A stretch of DNA of 64,000 nt from Romanomermis culicivorax (GCA_963922205.1 CAWUHX010000010.1:930001-994000); one strand, 5' to 3'. Shown: positions 44,109 to 55,929, counted from the first letter of the stretch. Translations and numbers: made by a program. The notes: generated from the sequence alone by a model not told the origin.

Positions 44109-47100
44109 CTACGAAGGGTCCGATATAGTCTCTTTGTCAATTTTAGTTGTTTTTTTGTTATTAAGCAACAGTATGAGATCGTTTAGATCGTATTTCTGCT
44201 CTTTCGCTTTCTTATCGAAGTATCGTTTATGCGATTCGGACGCGTTTTTTAAGTTTTCGAAAACTTTGTTGTATAGCGTTAGTTGCGCTTGCGTGAAGAT
44301 GTACTGATACGCATCATAGTTTAGCGGTAACGTTAGACTTTTAGTGCAGTCGAAATCAATAGCGATTCTAGGTTCGTAACCTCGCAAAAGTCGAAACGGA
44401 GAAAAGTGAGTAGCTGTGTGAGGAACAGCGTTATAGGCGAATGTGGCGAAAGGTAGATATCGTTCCCAATTGTCGGGATCTTCAGCGGTGAATTTTTTGA
44501 GTTGTGAAATCAACGTTTGATTGAATCTTTCTACCATTCCATTACATTGCGGGTGATACGCAGTGGTATTGATTTTCTGAACTTTTAGGAGTTTCGCGAT
44601 GTCTTTCATTAGGTTTGAAGTGAATCCTGAACCCTGATCTGATAGAAGATGTTTCGGGCTGCCATGTACCAAAACTACATTATTTACGAAACTTTCAACT
44701 ATAGTGGCTGCTTTTTGATCCGGAATCAAATGAGCGCTTACCCATTTAGTGAAGTAGTCTTGAAATACGATGACGTATGATCTTTTCTCACCCAGAGGGG
44801 ATATGTTTACTATGTCGGTTGCGACGATTTCAAATGGATATTTTGGTTGTATCGGCATCAATGGAGGAGGTTTCGGCAACTGAGAAGTTGTTTGTTGACA
44901 TGTTTTACACGTTTTGATCCACTTTATTATCGATTCTTCCATTTTCGGCCACCAGAAATGCTGACGAATCATCGCTGTAGTGCGTCTGTGACCTTGATGG
45001 CTCAAAATCTTCGCGCCGTGAAATTGATATAAAACACTTTCAATCAGAGTAGTTGGAACTACTATCGCGGAAGCTGTGTTAGCTTGTTTCAATGTTCGGT
45101 ACACTATCTCGTTTTCGGTATGGAAAGCAGATGAAATCGTAGAGATTTGCTTCTGTTCTAAGACTTTTATCAACTTCGCGATGTACGGGTCTTTTCTTTG
45201 AGCTTCTTTGATTTCTTCCGGCGTTTCTATAGTTACTAGCCGTTTCTCAGGCTGTTGAAAGTCTTCTTCGAACTTCGGCACTTTATTTCTTTCTTCTTTT
45301 TGCGTCATTGACCTTGTTATGGCTGCAGCGACAGTCTTTTTCTGTTCGCGAAACGTCGGTCTGAATATTTCGTTTGTAACTTCTTCACTAGTCTTTGGCT
45401 TTACTTTAGCGCGAGGTTCATTTCGTGATAGAAAATCAGCACAAGCATTTTCTTTGCCTTTTACATATTCAACACGATAGTCGTAGTCTTGTAGCTTTAT
45501 TGCGAAGTTCTGAAGTCGCGAATTTCGATGTTTTTCTTCTTTGATCCATTGCAAAGGTTTATGATCAGTTCTGACCGTTACTTTTTGACCATAGACATAG
45601 TGTCTGTACCAACGGAAAGCTTCTACAATTGCGAGACATTCGCGCTCAGTCGTACTGTAGCGGGTTTCTACATCAGAAAGAACTCTACTGTTGTAAGCAA
45701 TGACCCATTGATCAGTTTCGTTTTCTTGATACAAAATTGCACCGATAGCAGTTGTGCTAGCATCAGTTTGAATGATGAATTTCGATTTTTCGTCGTTATA
45801 AACAGGATATCGCAGAAAAGGAGTTGAGGTTAGAGATGTTTTAATCTCGTTAAACGCTATAAGATGTTCTTCGCTTATTTCATATTTCGCGTTTTTTCGT
45901 AGTAGTTGATAAAGAGGTCGCGAAAGAGTGGCAAGATTCGGTATGAATCGTCTACACCATTGGACAAGGCCCAAAAAACTTTGAAGATCTTTGACTGTTT
46001 TTGGCATTTCATAGTTTACGATCGCGGAGACCTTTTCGGGATCAGGCGAGATTCCATTTTCACTTAGCAAATGACCAAGAAACTTTACTTGTTTCGGTAC
46101 GAAATCGCATTTATCTGGTCTTAGTGTTAGATTCACGTCTCGGAGAGCATCAAAGATCAGTTGAATATGTGCTAAATGATCGTTATACGTTTGCGAAAAA
46201 ACTATGATATCGTCGATATAGACCAGACAGATTTTCCAGATATATGGATGCAGGATCCGTTCCATTAGTCTTTGAAATTCAGCGGGAGCGTTTTTCAAAC
46301 CAAAAGGTAGAACTTTAAAACGAAACAAGCCTTCTTGACTGACGAAAGTAGTTTTATCGCGTGAAGCGATGTCTAAAGGGATTTGCCAGTATCCTGCTTT
46401 TAAGTCTAGAGTTGAGAAAAATCTTGCGTTGCCTAAAGCATCTAGATAGTCATCGATTCTCAGGATCGGAAACTTATCGCTAGGAGTAACTTCATTTATA
46501 CCTCTATAATCGACTACGGGTCGCCAACTTCCATCTTTTTTCGTTACCAGAAACATAGGCGCTGCCCACGGTGATCGCGAAGGTTCGATGAGGCCTTTTT
46601 CTAGCATTTCTTGGATTTTCTGATGAACCATTGGTCTTTGTTCAATGGGCGCACGATAGTAGTGTTTTGCGACTGGTTTTGCATCACCGGTGTCTATAGA
46701 GACCGTTAACTCGTGAGTGAGAGTAGGTTGATCTCCAGGGAGACTGAAAACATCGCGATACTGCTTGAAGACTTCGATAGCGATTTTTCTATCTTCATCG
46801 TCGATATTCGACTTTTCGGTCATTTTTTCGAGAGCGAGTTGAAGTTTTTCTTCTTCCGACATAGTTGACTGATCTTTAACCAACGTCGCTGGCTCATAGT
46901 CGTCTTCGTGATCGCTTAGCGACGCGACGGTCATTTTCGATTCTTCGAGTTTGAATTTAACCTCAGGGATGAGCTGGTTAGGTTCTAGGTGGATACCGTT
47001 CGCACTATTATTGATGAATAATAGTGGACATTTTCCTTCGATTATGTTGATTATCGCAAGTTCGATCGGATATTTGCAATTTTCTTTTCCGAAGTTCACG

Positions 47101-49919
47101 GGTTGAACTATAACGCTTTTGAAGCTTTCGTTTGTGAAAGGGAAGACTTTTCCGTTTACCCAAGTCTGACAATTCGGTTCTACGTAGCATGACGAGATAT
47201 TCAAGATCCGTAGCGATCTGTCGATTTTCACGATTTGCGTTTGACTTTGTCCCGTAGAAGTATTTGAAAATACTTCATCGTAGGGCGCTTTTTCGATCGG
47301 TTTCAAAACTAAGTTTAGTTCTTGTTGAACGTCTCCGATTCTGATGAAATTTTCGCGAAAGTTTATTACGGCTCGAACGCTTGGATGCACTAGGAAATCG
47401 GTTCCTAGGAGGCATTGCTCTCCTGTAGTAGGTAGAATCCAGCATCGTACTAGATGCGTTCCGAAAGATGAACTGATTTTGAAGATTATCGGACCTCGGG
47501 CGTCGACGATAGCACCGTCAGCTACTTTTATCTGCGCGGATGTTTCTAAAGTATCATAGTCAATCCCCAAAGAGCGTTGAGCTAGGCATGAAGAAATGAC
47601 TGAACACTGAGCACCGGTATCGATTAACGCTTTCGTTTTGGTTTTTCCGATTTCGGCATCGATATGAAAAGCACGAGTAGGAGCGTACAAGCTCAGAAGT
47701 TTGATATCTTTTTGCGAACATTCTTCGATTCTACACACGCTAGATCTCGCGATCCACGGTTCAGTAGGTTTTTCGATTGTGAAATCTGTGATTCCGGGAG
47801 CGACAAAGAAGTTTGTAGCTTTAGAAGCTTCTGTCGGTTCAAGCATATTAGCTGTACTAGTTGTCGGTTTCATCGGAACGAAAGGTTTAGGTGAGTTGGA
47901 CACCGTTTTGGTTTCTGATGGCAAAACTTGTTGCGAAGATTTCGGAGAAGTTAGCTGAGTCTGTATAGACTGTGAGTTATTCATCGGATAGTAGTAGTGC
48001 TTTTCGATTATCTTTTCTTGTCGGGATTCGGAATCGCAGAGAGAAATGTTTGCAACATCTCTCTGATAGTTTCGATTATCGCGATTGAAGAATCGGTTAT
48101 TTCGATCGAAATTTTGATTCTGATTGAGCGTGTAGTTACGCATATTTAGTTGAAAACGAGGACGCCAATTATGGTTATTTTGCCATTGATGATTCGGTTG
48201 CTGTTGCCGAGACTGAGAAGCCTGTGGTTTCAATTGATAGCATTCGGAGCTGTCGTGTTTACATTGACCATGATAGGTGCAATATTTCATGGGTCGTTCA
48301 CGTGACTGATTTCGTTGGAAATTTCGATTCTGAGAGAAATCCCGTATAGGAATGTTTTCTCTATTCCGAAAGTTCGGACTCGTTCCGCGATCGAATCGCG
48401 ATCTTCGATTTTCGAAATTATTAGCGTTTTGCGAATTTTCTTGGATTCCGAACTTTTCTAGGACTCGTTTTATGCTTTCTTCCAATTCTTTCGTCTTCGT
48501 TAGAGTCGAATTTTCTTGAAATCTCACGCTATTTCGCTGTCTAGAGTCATCTCTGTTTCGGGATTGAGAGTTATCTCTGAAATGAGGTTTCGAATCATCT
48601 CTGAAGCGCGACTGAGCTGGTTGCTCTTCCGACTGATTTTCGAGTGTATTAACCAGTATAGGTTGTTCTACTCTAACAGTTGACTGTTTATTCGCTCTTT
48701 GGATTTTCTGAACTTTCGCGACGGCTATAGCTAAGTCAGTGATCGTTTCTAGAGTACTCGCGTCAATCGAGACTCTGTAGATTTCCGGCATTTTCCAAAG
48801 AAAAGTTGTGATAACTTTTCTATGGCGATACTGAGCGCTTCTGTCATAGTACAGTAGATGTACGTAGGTACTGATTCGATTTAAGAAAGCTGACGGATCT
48901 TCGGTTTCAAACGGAGCGATAGACTGGAGCTCGCATTGGAGCGTATCTTGGTCGCAATTCGGTGCATTCATACACATCAGAATCTGTTTCGCTTCATCGT
49001 AGGATCGGACATCTCGTATGGTGTTTAGAGCACCATCGCAAGTCAAGCGACGCAAAGTGTGAAGTTTTACATATTCAGACGCATCGAGGCCGAACTCGTT
49101 TTCGAGCGCAATGAAGAATTTCAAAACTTGTTGATTTCGAGTCGAATTATCTAGTTTTTGCGGTGCTATCTTTTTACAGATAGTCTTAATTCTCGTTTCG
49201 TCATCGGCGAAAGATCTATGCACCTGAGAAGGTGGGATAGACGGAAAATTTATCTGAGAGTTTAGCGCGTTCAGCGCGTTAGAGCGGTCAAACGTTTGAG
49301 TCGGGATGATTAGATCATCATCGTCATCGATTATACCACGAAAACTAAGTTGACTTTTTCGATCGCTAGTGACGTTTTTCGGTTTATTCGATTTCTGAGA
49401 CTGAGCGTAAGAGCTCGTAGGTCTCGCGATATTTTCAATTTCAGGAACGTTCGGTTTCCTTAGCTCTTCTTTCTGAGCTCGCATCGCTTCGATTTCAGTT
49501 TTAAACTCATCGAGAAGTTTTCGCTGTTGAGTCGCGATAGTTACGATTTCGCTTAACGCGTTAGTAGCGTCGCCACGAAAATTTATCATTTCGGCATCGC
49601 ATTTTTGCATTACGTCGATATACGCATCATTATCGAAGATTTTTCGAGTATCGGTATCCTTCAGTTTTGGTTTTAGAAAGTTGAATTTTCGATTTTCGAC
49701 GATTTTCGGAGATAGAGATCGTGAAGTTTTTCGCGTTTTTAGCGGAGCGAACGTTTCCGGTAGATCGAAATTACGCTTATCTGCTTCGTAGAGAAGCGGT
49801 AGATTCGCGTTTTCGCAGTCGAAATTTTCGATTTCTAGATTATCGGGATTCCCTAGTTTCTTGTAGAAACCTTTTTCGTAACCGAGCGCAGTAGAGCGAT
49901 GCGTGCGGTTTTCCTCCAT
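44109..49919 (-). CDS. gag-pol: E2 gag-pol polyprotein (C-terminus broken)
   Basis: 1936 residues from ATG 49919. Order: N-terminal coil and disordered region, capsid-like helices (about 225-410), zinc knuckle C547-x2-H-x4-H-x4-C, protease DTGA at D767, reverse transcriptase YIDD at 1234-1237, RNase H D1386, integrase zinc site, and catalytic D1702-x58-D1761-x35-E1797. Same PR-RT-RH-IN order and same unusual CHHC knuckle as E1, in one frame. The frame ends about 60 residues early relative to E1 because of a break near 44110-44150. All enzyme active-site residues are present, but the copy is probably inactive given the break and the nearby transposon insertion. Confidence 0.92.
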   Translation of the reverse strand: MEENRTHRSTALGYEKGFYKKLGNPDNLEIENFDCENANLPLLYEADKRNFDLPETFAPLKTRKTSRSLSPKIVENRKFNFLKPKLKDTDTRKIFDNDAYIDVMQKCDAEMINFRGDATNALSEIVTIATQQRKLLDEFKTEIEAMRAQKEELRKPNVPEIENIARPTSSYAQSQKSNKPKNVTSDRKSQLSFRGIIDDDDDLIIPTQTFDRSNALNALNSQINFPSIPPSQVHRSFADDETRIKTICKKIAPQKLDNSTRNQQVLKFFIALENEFGLDASEYVKLHTLRRLTCDGALNTIRDVRSYDEAKQILMCMNAPNCDQDTLQCELQSIAPFETEDPSAFLNRISTYVHLLYYDRSAQYRHRKVITTFLWKMPEIYRVSIDASTLETITDLAIAVAKVQKIQRANKQSTVRVEQPILVNTLENQSEEQPAQSRFRDDSKPHFRDNSQSRNRDDSRQRNSVRFQENSTLTKTKELEESIKRVLEKFGIQENSQNANNFENRRSRFDRGTSPNFRNRENIPIRDFSQNRNFQRNQSRERPMKYCTYHGQCKHDSSECYQLKPQASQSRQQQPNHQWQNNHNWRPRFQLNMRNYTLNQNQNFDRNNRFFNRDNRNYQRDVANISLCDSESRQEKIIEKHYYYPMNNSQSIQTQLTSPKSSQQVLPSETKTVSNSPKPFVPMKPTTSTANMLEPTEASKATNFFVAPGITDFTIEKPTEPWIARSSVCRIEECSQKDIKLLSLYAPTRAFHIDAEIGKTKTKALIDTGAQCSVISSCLAQRSLGIDYDTLETSAQIKVADGAIVDARGPIIFKISSSFGTHLVRCWILPTTGEQCLLGTDFLVHPSVRAVINFRENFIRIGDVQQELNLVLKPIEKAPYDEVFSNTSTGQSQTQIVKIDRSLRILNISSCYVEPNCQTWVNGKVFPFTNESFKSVIVQPVNFGKENCKYPIELAIINIIEGKCPLLFINNSANGIHLEPNQLIPEVKFKLEESKMTVASLSDHEDDYEPATLVKDQSTMSEEEKLQLALEKMTEKSNIDDEDRKIAIEVFKQYRDVFSLPGDQPTLTHELTVSIDTGDAKPVAKHYYRAPIEQRPMVHQKIQEMLEKGLIEPSRSPWAAPMFLVTKKDGSWRPVVDYRGINEVTPSDKFPILRIDDYLDALGNARFFSTLDLKAGYWQIPLDIASRDKTTFVSQEGLFRFKVLPFGLKNAPAEFQRLMERILHPYIWKICLVYIDDIIVFSQTYNDHLAHIQLIFDALRDVNLTLRPDKCDFVPKQVKFLGHLLSENGISPDPEKVSAIVNYEMPKTVKDLQSFLGLVQWCRRFIPNLATLSRPLYQLLRKNAKYEISEEHLIAFNEIKTSLTSTPFLRYPVYNDEKSKFIIQTDASTTAIGAILYQENETDQWVIAYNSRVLSDVETRYSTTERECLAIVEAFRWYRHYVYGQKVTVRTDHKPLQWIKEEKHRNSRLQNFAIKLQDYDYRVEYVKGKENACADFLSRNEPRAKVKPKTSEEVTNEIFRPTFREQKKTVAAAITRSMTQKEERNKVPKFEEDFQQPEKRLVTIETPEEIKEAQRKDPYIAKLIKVLEQKQISTISSAFHTENEIVYRTLKQANTASAIVVPTTLIESVLYQFHGAKILSHQGHRRTTAMIRQHFWWPKMEESIIKWIKTCKTCQQTTSQLPKPPPLMPIQPKYPFEIVATDIVNISPLGEKRSYVIVFQDYFTKWVSAHLIPDQKAATIVESFVNNVVLVHGSPKHLLSDQGSGFTSNLMKDIAKLLKVQKINTTAYHPQCNGMVERFNQTLISQLKKFTAEDPDNWERYLPFATFAYNAVPHTATHFSPFRLLRGYEPRIAIDFDCTKSLTLPLNYDAYQYIFTQAQLTLYNKVFENLKNASESHKRYFDKKAKEQKYDLNDLILLLNNKKTTKIDKETISDPS

Positions 49920-49974
49920 TTTTCGGATTTTCGATTTTTCGCAAATTTCGGCGTTTCCTCAACCTTTAGACGAG

Positions 49975-49989
49975 CTGGTACGGTCACCA
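49975..49989 (-). promoter_or_regulatory. E2 primer-binding site candidate
   Basis: On the minus strand, five bases after the 5' LTR, TGGTGACCGTACCAG begins with TGGTG like the E1 site. The tRNA was not identified. Confidence 0.5.
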
Positions 49990-49994
49990 AATTA

Positions 49995-50571
49995 TGTCGT
50001 GCGTGAGAAATAGAAGTGTAGATGACGACGCAAAGCTGTGTAGCTCGACGATTTATCACGCGTTTTAGAAGAGACGTACGGAACGTAGAGGAGCGTGCGG
50101 AACGCTGTAGAGGAAACACTCGGAGTGTTTTACGGAATCAACGCAACGATAGTCGAACGCAGGAGATTGACGGGCTCGTAGAGAGCGCTGTGTCAATTTT
50201 ATCCAGGGATCTTCGCTCAGGTCGTCAAAGGTTTTCGGATGCCGAAAACTCGCGCCGTATATTTGTAACCGCTTAGGAGTTTCACTCGCTCACTCAAACT
50301 ATTTTCCAAATAGTTTGACTCAACTTAGAACACACTTTTCACACAATTTACTAATGTACAAAGCCGCCACACACTTTTTCAGACAAACGCCAAAAACACA
50401 ACCGTTTGGCTACAGTACAACGCAAAAAACTAATGAAAAACACTTTCATAATTTCTTCACGTTGTAGCCACGCCTCTTCGGTGGTCTCGTCGCGATCTTT
50501 CCAATTCAAACTTGCCGATCTTTTTCGCAAACGACACGAGCTTTACAAATACGTCAAATTGCTCCACAACA
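49995..50571 (-). repeat. E2 5' LTR
   Basis: 577 bp, partner of 36687-37263. It is bordered by the GGAT duplication at 50572-50575, where pogo-element sequence resumes. Confidence 0.93.
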
Positions 50572-50709
50572 GGATTTCAATTTCCTTTCACAGTAACATG
50601 CACTGATCACTTAGACATTAGTGTGCCAAGTTGTATCTGCATATCTTAGAGAGAAAAAATTCGGCGATATTTCAAGCGAAATTGACCAAAGTTACCCCAC
50701 TTTACCTTA

Positions 50710-52161
50710 TCAATTAAATTTGATTTCTTAAGAGTCCTATTGACACTAAAATATTTGAAGCCTACACTGTCTCTTGGTCCTGATGGTCTGTGTGCCTTTT
50801 TCCTGAAAAAATTATATCTAGTTTTGGCAGAACCTCTGAGAACAATTTTTGAAATTTCATTTAGAACTGGACAATTACCAGACATTTGGAAAACATCAAA
50901 TGTGGTACCCATTTTCAAAAAAAAGGACCCAGCAAAGGTAGAAAATTATAGACCAGTTTCCTTATGTTGTGTCTCATGTAAGGTTATGGAAAGTATTATA
51001 AATGTAGACATGATGGCTTATTTTGAGTCAAATAATTTTCTGAATGATAGACAATTTGGATTTAAAAAGAAAAAATCTTGTGTCCTACAGCTTTCAGGTT
51101 GTAAAACATTATGGGCTAAAAATTTGGATAAAAAAGTAGCAACAGATTCAATTTATATCGATTTTCAGAAAGCATTTGATACTGTTTCTCATGAAAAACT
51201 GTTTGAAAAATTAGCTTCCTATGGCATATCTGGTTTTTTATTGAGATGGTTACATGGTTTTTTATTTAATAGGACTCAACAGGTAAAAATTGGCAATCGC
51301 TTCTCTAATCCAATTAAGGTTACTAGTGGGGTTCCTCAGGGTATTGTATTGGGACCAACATTGTTCCTAATTTTCATAAATGATATGTTTGATGGTATTA
51401 GCAGTGAAATTTATCTTTTCGCTGATGATGTGAAAATTTTCAATGCTACAAAAAATGCTGAAGTACTACAAGGTGATCTTGTCAAAGTTCATGAATGGTC
51501 ATTGAAATGGCAATTATCTATTTCTCTAGAAAAATGTTCTGTTTTGCATCTTGGGAGTAATCATACCTGTAAGACCTCCGACCAGTTGGGGGGGGGGGTA
51601 GGAAAAAGTCGAAATTTTTCCCAAAAAAGGCCAAAAAACATACACTTTTTTGAAAATTTTTTCCAAACTGGGGGTGGGGAAATGATTTTGGGTACAGGGT
51701 TGGCCGAGTTGGTGGAGGTCCCCCCCCCAACCCCCCCAAGTACAGGTATGGGAGTAATAACCCCAAAGTTGAGTATTATATAAACGACTTTCTGATTCCT
51801 ACTGTTTCAGAGATGAAGGATCTTGGTGTTATGTTCAATGAAAAATTGTCAGCAACTGCCCATTGTAATTATGTGGTTAAAAAAGCATCTAGGGTGGCAA
51901 ATTTGATTTTAAAATGTTTTCACTCTAACTTCAATGAATTAAAAATCAGGGCTTTTAAATCCTATGTTCTCCCTATCCTGGAATATGGTTCACCACTCTG
52001 GAATCCTTGTCTGGTTGGAGATACTAAATTGGTAGAAAAAGTTCAACAAAGGTTTACAAAAAGACTTTTTGGATATAAAGATTTAAGCTATAACGAGCGC
52101 CTCAACAAATCTGGCCTTGATGACCTTGCATTTGGACGTACATGTATCGACCTATCTTACA
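50710..52161 (+). pseudogene. LINE-A ORF2 reverse transcriptase
   Basis: The frame continues directly from 34751 across the pogo element. Motifs: LSLGPDGLCAFFLKK, VVPIFKKKDPAKVENYRPVSL, YIDFQKAFDTVSHEKL, SGVPQGIVLGPTLF, and the catalytic FADDVKIF (about 51419-51442). After a hAT miniature (51562-51750) it continues MKDLGVMFNEKLS and YVLPILEYGSPLWNP to 52161, where another hAT element splits it. Non-LTR retrotransposon, CR1/Jockey group by motif style. The RT core itself is open, so the LINE decayed mainly by insertions. Confidence 0.88.
51562..51750. mobile_element. hAT miniature, CATACCTGTA ends, poly-G
   Basis: 189 bp, CATACCTGTAAGACC ... AGTACAGGTATG, with perfect 8-bp duplication GGAGTAAT (51554-51561, 51751-51758). 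It lies inside LINE-A; skipping it keeps the LINE frame. Near-identical in order to 34413-34627 and 57018-57215. Confidence 0.92.
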
Positions 52162-52944
52162 CAGTGTTTTTTTTGTACTAGCCTCTTTGTACATGTACAA
52201 AGATCAAAAAAAAATTTTTGTACGCAAGATTTTTTGTTTGTACCGTGTAATATTAGCAGCATGCATAAAGAGCTTAAAAATTTACACAAAAATTATCAAA
52301 GAATTTGAGCATAAGCAGGGTTTTTTTCCGCACAGTGCGGATTTTTTTGGGCTGTGTGGAAAAATTTTTGGGCATTTTCCGCACAGAACGGAATTTTTTT
52401 TGGGCGTTTCTACTGCTGGCATTGATGAAAAGGTCCATTTTGGTGTAATTTAGATGGTCAAAATCTCAAATTTTTCGGGCACTCCGCGCCGGCAAAGAAA
52501 ATAATTTATAATATTAACTACAATTTAGCTGAAGTGCAGCCAAAAAGAAGTTTACTTTGATTTCTCGGTTGTCCCTGATTGTTTCCATCAATCTTATATG
52601 TCTGTGCTAGAGTGAGTAAAATTCGTCACTTTGTAGTGTGAATTGGAATTTTCATACGAATTTGCTGATTTTTCCCGCATTTCTCCACACATTTATTTAA
52701 GATACCATCATTTTTCTAGGAAAAATCTAAACCGAAAGTATTACAAATTATCTCTAGAATACATTTTCCAACATTTCAGTAGCTCCTTTGTTCAAAAATT
52801 CTCTAGTGTAACGCATCGGAAGCCAAGTGTGCATGGTTTTCATGATTTGAAGTTCCTCATCCCATTCATCAATTAGTAATCTTCAGTATTAGGTTCGGAT
52901 TTTGTTGAAAATTGAGATTTAATATTGATCTTCATTAGAGCTTC

Positions 52945-53020
52945 ACACCAGGTACCAGAATTACCCGGGTACAAAATGAAAACCATTACCTGGGTAATTC
53001 CGGTACCTGTTTTGTATCCC
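52945..53020. repeat. Palindromic word cluster GGTACC / TACCC
   Basis: Contains CAGGTACC, ATTACCCGGGTAC, TTACCTGGGTAATTCC and GGTACCTG in succession, mirrored about the centre near 52982. It looks like another miniature with word TACCC/GGGTA; the ends are uncertain. Confidence 0.5.
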
Positions 53021-53059
53021 GTATAATATGTAGACTTGAGAGTAGAGGTATGCATAGTT

Positions 53060-53247
53060 TTTTTGGCCTTTTACAAGCCATGGCTTGTTGGACTGACAAA
53101 ATGGCTTGTAGAATTTTAGTTCAACAAGCCAAAATGGCTTGTCAGAATTTTTTGAGTCATGTGTTTGATCATATCGGATACAGAGAAGATGCATTTTGGT
53201 GCATTTTAGAAGGTCATAATCTCAAAATCTTTCGGCGCTTCGCGCCG
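53060..53247. repeat. hAT end module, word ACAAGCC, with spacer and hairpin
   Basis: GTTTTTTTGGCC is followed by ACAAGCCATGGCTTGT, ATGGCTTGTAG, CAACAAGCCAAAATGGCTTG, then the spacer GATGCATTTTGGTGCATTTT, AGAAGGTCATAATCTC and the hairpin CGGCGCTTCGCGCCG (53233-53247). This single copy shows the whole module order T-run, words, TGCA spacer, hairpin. Confidence 0.65.
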
Positions 53248-54695
53248 GTTACAACTTAAATAGGTAAGCATTATTATTTATTTCCTAGCTCAGGCGCTGC
53301 TTCTAACATGTCTACCTTCATTTATCATTTAATCTTTAATAGTTTTAATCATCTTAAACGTATTATCTCATGTTGTAATTGGTAATCTTCAATATTTCAT
53401 CTTGATATTTAATGAAGATTCACATTTTTCCCTTGACACATTTTTTGAGAAAGATCAATACGTCAAGTCTCTAACCTTTTTGAAGCGATTATTCCTTTCT
53501 TAACGTAAAATCAATCCAAAAGCTTCTTGGAAGTAGTTTTCGGAACTTCTTACTTTTCGGCCAAGTTCATGAGAGTGTGTGAATAAAATAATGGTTTTAA
53601 AATTTTTCAAACATAAAATTCTAGAAATTACGACCGTTGAACAGAAAATTCGAATATAATTCTTCAAATAAGTGTTTGGAAAATTGATTTTCCAGCATCG
53701 CAGAATGTCGATACCCAGAAAATTTTCCTGGCGTTTCAGGCAGGAAAGATTAATAGTTTTTTTTGGGCTCTCACTTGTCATCATTGAGGACTTCAGCGTC
53801 GATTTCTCATGTAATTCAAAGTCATTATATTCTTGGATAGTTTGCTGGAAAATTTTTTCTACAATGCTTGTAGATTAGACTTCGATCAAACTCAAAAATT
53901 TCAAATGTTTTCTGTTGGAAAATCGATTGAAATCTATAAATCATCGACTCTAATCACAGAAATGACAGCAGCAACTATTAATTTTGTTTAATCAAGCTAA
54001 AATAATGTTTTTGAGCTAGAAAAACAGATACTTTACATTATTTTCTTAGCAATCTATAATTTTCGCGCATTTCACACATTTTTCAAATGATCTAAACTTT
54101 GAACAGAAAAAATTTTCGTGTGCAGAAAAAATTTTGGGTCATTTCCGCATGGTGCGGATGAAGGCGTGCGGAAAAAAACCCTGAGCATAAGTGCATGTAA
54201 AAAGTATATAAGAATGAAGTTTATAAGTTTTAAAAATTTACTTCCATCAACATGTTTAAATTGTGAAAATTTATGGCATTTCAAGTCAGACAATTCAAAA
54301 ATTCAGAAGCTTGCTCGTCATCCAAATCAGATTCCTCCGAATCATTTTGCAAATTCTGGGACGTTTCTTTGCGACGGATTTTTTTTGCTGGCAACCCTAT
54401 ATTATAGTGACCACATTCACTCATAGAGAAGATTATCTCAAACGAGCAGTGTTATGAATTTGCAATCAATCATACAACATATGATTTTTGAATAGATAGG
54501 AAGCAAAATACAGCTAGAAATTGAAACTTAGAAGCAAAAATGAAGACGAGGTATAAAATTTATTCCATTGAAACAATATTTTTACCTTATCATCGGTAAA
54601 AAAATCTTGAAAAAATCTTTGTACGTTGTACAAAGGTCGTCAAAAAATCTCTGTACGAGACCAAAAATCTTTGTCCCGTACAAAAAAAAACACTG

Positions 54696-55041
54696 ATCTT
54701 ACATGTTCTCAATTTTAAAATTTAAAGTTATTCCACCTGACTTATTTTTCACTTTGAGTCCATTCAATTATCACGCCTCTAACTTATTTAAATTGTATAG
54801 TAAATCGAAATATAACTCTAATGCTTTAAAACATGATTTTTGCTCGTGAAATATTGATGTTTGGAATTCCCTACCCAATGATATCATTCATTCAAACAAT
54901 ATGCCTTGTTTTCGGTCTAAATTGAATCGTTTTTTAAAGCTCAATTCGCACGTGCTTTTGTCACGCCCATGAGCTTTTCTGTATTAGTCGCATTTACTCT
55001 TGTATTTATTCGCATTTAATAAATTTCTTTCTTTCTTTCTA
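54696..55041 (+). pseudogene. LINE-A 3' end
   Basis: Resumes the LINE frame after the hAT duplication and carries a VWNSLPNDIIHSNN block and SKLNRFLK, the usual C-terminus of such LINEs, with one in-frame stop near 54850. It ends in AATAAATTTC followed by TTTC repeats (55027-55041), a typical LINE microsatellite tail. Confidence 0.8.
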
Positions 55042-55636
55042 AACATACTGAAAACTGCGGAAAAGTTTTATGCCAAAAGTTTGATAAAAGGTTAACGTTT
55101 AAGACGCATTAATTTTTTGTAAAAATCGTGCTCAACCTATTTTTCAGCTAAACCATGTCATGTCAGTCAGATGAGAAAAAACTGTGCGAGGGTTTACGAC
55201 GACTGTAAAAGAAATGGTGTAAAATAAATGGAATGCTGACAAAATTCTAAAAAGTCTAGAATTGTTTAGGAAGTTCAAATAGATTCACTTTTCGAATTCG
55301 ACTACACATATGAATTATCTCTTATATATTTAACAACAACGTAAAGACTAGGGAAAATAAAATCGAAAATTGTGTAAATTTTCGATCCAAATATTGTACC
55401 ATCACCAACGAATAACGATATCGATTTTCATATTTGAATCAATCAAACATAAAAAGTAAGAATTGCAGTTTTGAATCCAAATCTGAATGAATTAACAGAG
55501 AATATTCAAAATTCCTTCTTATTCATCAGTCATTGACAGCCTATAAAATTTTCTGCCACGACACTAATACACTGTTCGAAGAGAAATCGTTCGCTTTCGG
55601 GTCAAATAGGAATAGGAAATATTATATTCATTGACT
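55042..55636. other. AT-rich, no gene recognised
   Basis: Only short frames. 55490-55560 (TTATTCATCAGTCATTGACAG) is related to 62690-62750 and, reversed, to 57960-58010, i.e. interior sequence of the local repeats. Confidence 0.4.
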
Positions 55637-55817
55637 CGGCGCGAAGCGCCGAAAATTTTTTGCATTTTCACCCCTAAAACGTCTAAAAATCAAGCAAATT
55701 TGATGTTTGACCAGCGAAAAATTTTGTGCCAATTGGCACAAACGCTCAAAATTTTTTGTGCCATTCCAATTTTTTTTGTGCCAAAAACCATGTTTTGGCA
55801 CAAAAAAAACACTGGCG
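55637..55817. repeat. hAT end module, word TTGTGCC
   Basis: Begins with hairpin CGGCGCGAAGCGCCG (55637-55651), runs through TTTTGTGCCAATTGGCACAA, TTTTGTGCCATTCC, TTTGTGCC and ends GGCACAAAAAAAACACTG. It is the reverse orientation of the 53060 module with a different word. The left partner end was not found. Confidence 0.6.
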
Positions 55818-55929
55818 AAGCGAGATCTGTCGTCAACTTGATTGGTGGAAAAATTTCATAGCTTCAATTTGATTAGTCAAAAAGTTGTAGTCTACTCCTT
55901 CCTAATCGTGAGTCCAGGCCTGAGCCCAG

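Larger units (their letters stand above)
36687..50571 (-). mobile_element. E2: older LTR retrotransposon with the same gene layout as E1
   Basis: 13,885 bp on the minus strand, flanked by GGAT (36683-36686, 50572-50575). The two 577-bp LTRs differ at about 8 positions. Order in its own orientation is 5' LTR (50571-49995), gag-pol (49919-44109), exonuclease gene exon 1 (41794-41632), intron, exon 2 (41418 onward to 37611), polypurine tract, 3' LTR. A hAT element (41795-43439) is inserted between gag-pol and the exonuclease gene. There are frame breaks at the ends of both genes. Same family type as E1 but strongly diverged in protein sequence. Confidence 0.93.
34754..50707 (-). mobile_element. 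Pogo-like (Tc1/mariner superfamily) element split by E2
   Basis: Terminal inverted repeats of at least 26 bp beginning AGGTAAAGTGGGGTAACTTT are flanked by TA on each side (34752-34753, 50708-50709), the Tc1/mariner/pogo target. Excluding E2 the element is about 2.07 kb. The end motif GGGTAACTTTGGTC recurs internally in both orientations (about 34966, 35190, 35349, 35380, 36440, 36465). Coding remnants of an HTH-psq domain and a PHD-like finger remain, but no DDE catalytic domain, so it is non-autonomous. It is inserted in LINE-A, whose frame resumes at 50710. Confidence 0.85.
52316..54183. mobile_element. hAT-like element, word CCGCAC, nested in the previous one
   Basis: CAGGGTTTTTTTCCGCAC at the left and GTGCGGAAAAAAACCCTG at the right, with perfect 8-bp duplication AGCATAAG (52308-52315, 54184-54191). 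CCGCAC/GTGCGG words recur near both ends (52327-52395, 54117-54175). Inside are a TTTTGGTGTAATTT spacer and CTCCGCGCCGG half hairpin near the left end, and two further word fragments (52945-53020, 53060-53247). A block at about 53270-53520 matches about 58680-58930 in reverse. No transposase seen. Confidence 0.92.
52162..54695. mobile_element. hAT-like element, word TTTGTAC, hosting a nested hAT
   Basis: The left end CAGTGTTTTTTTTGTAC and right end GTACAAAAAAAAACACTG have perfect 8-bp duplication ATCTTACA (52154-52161, 54696-54703). The word TTTGTAC/GTACAAA recurs 4-5 times inside the left end (52162-52250) and about 5 times inside the right end (54606-54685), over 2 kb apart. This shows that the word belongs to the element. 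Without the nested element it is about 0.66 kb. It interrupts LINE-A between its RT and C-terminal parts. Confidence 0.92.

Noticed and set aside
53233..53247. GCGCC hairpin as a Helitron 3' end
   Set aside because: No CTRR after the hairpin and no consistent A/T insertion dinucleotide; several copies lie inside hAT elements with 8-bp duplications.
55637..55817. GCGAAGCG after CACTG as an 8-bp target duplication with the hairpin at 55640
   Set aside because: The left copy lies inside the hairpin and is not followed by a CAGTG end, so the match is probably coincidental.
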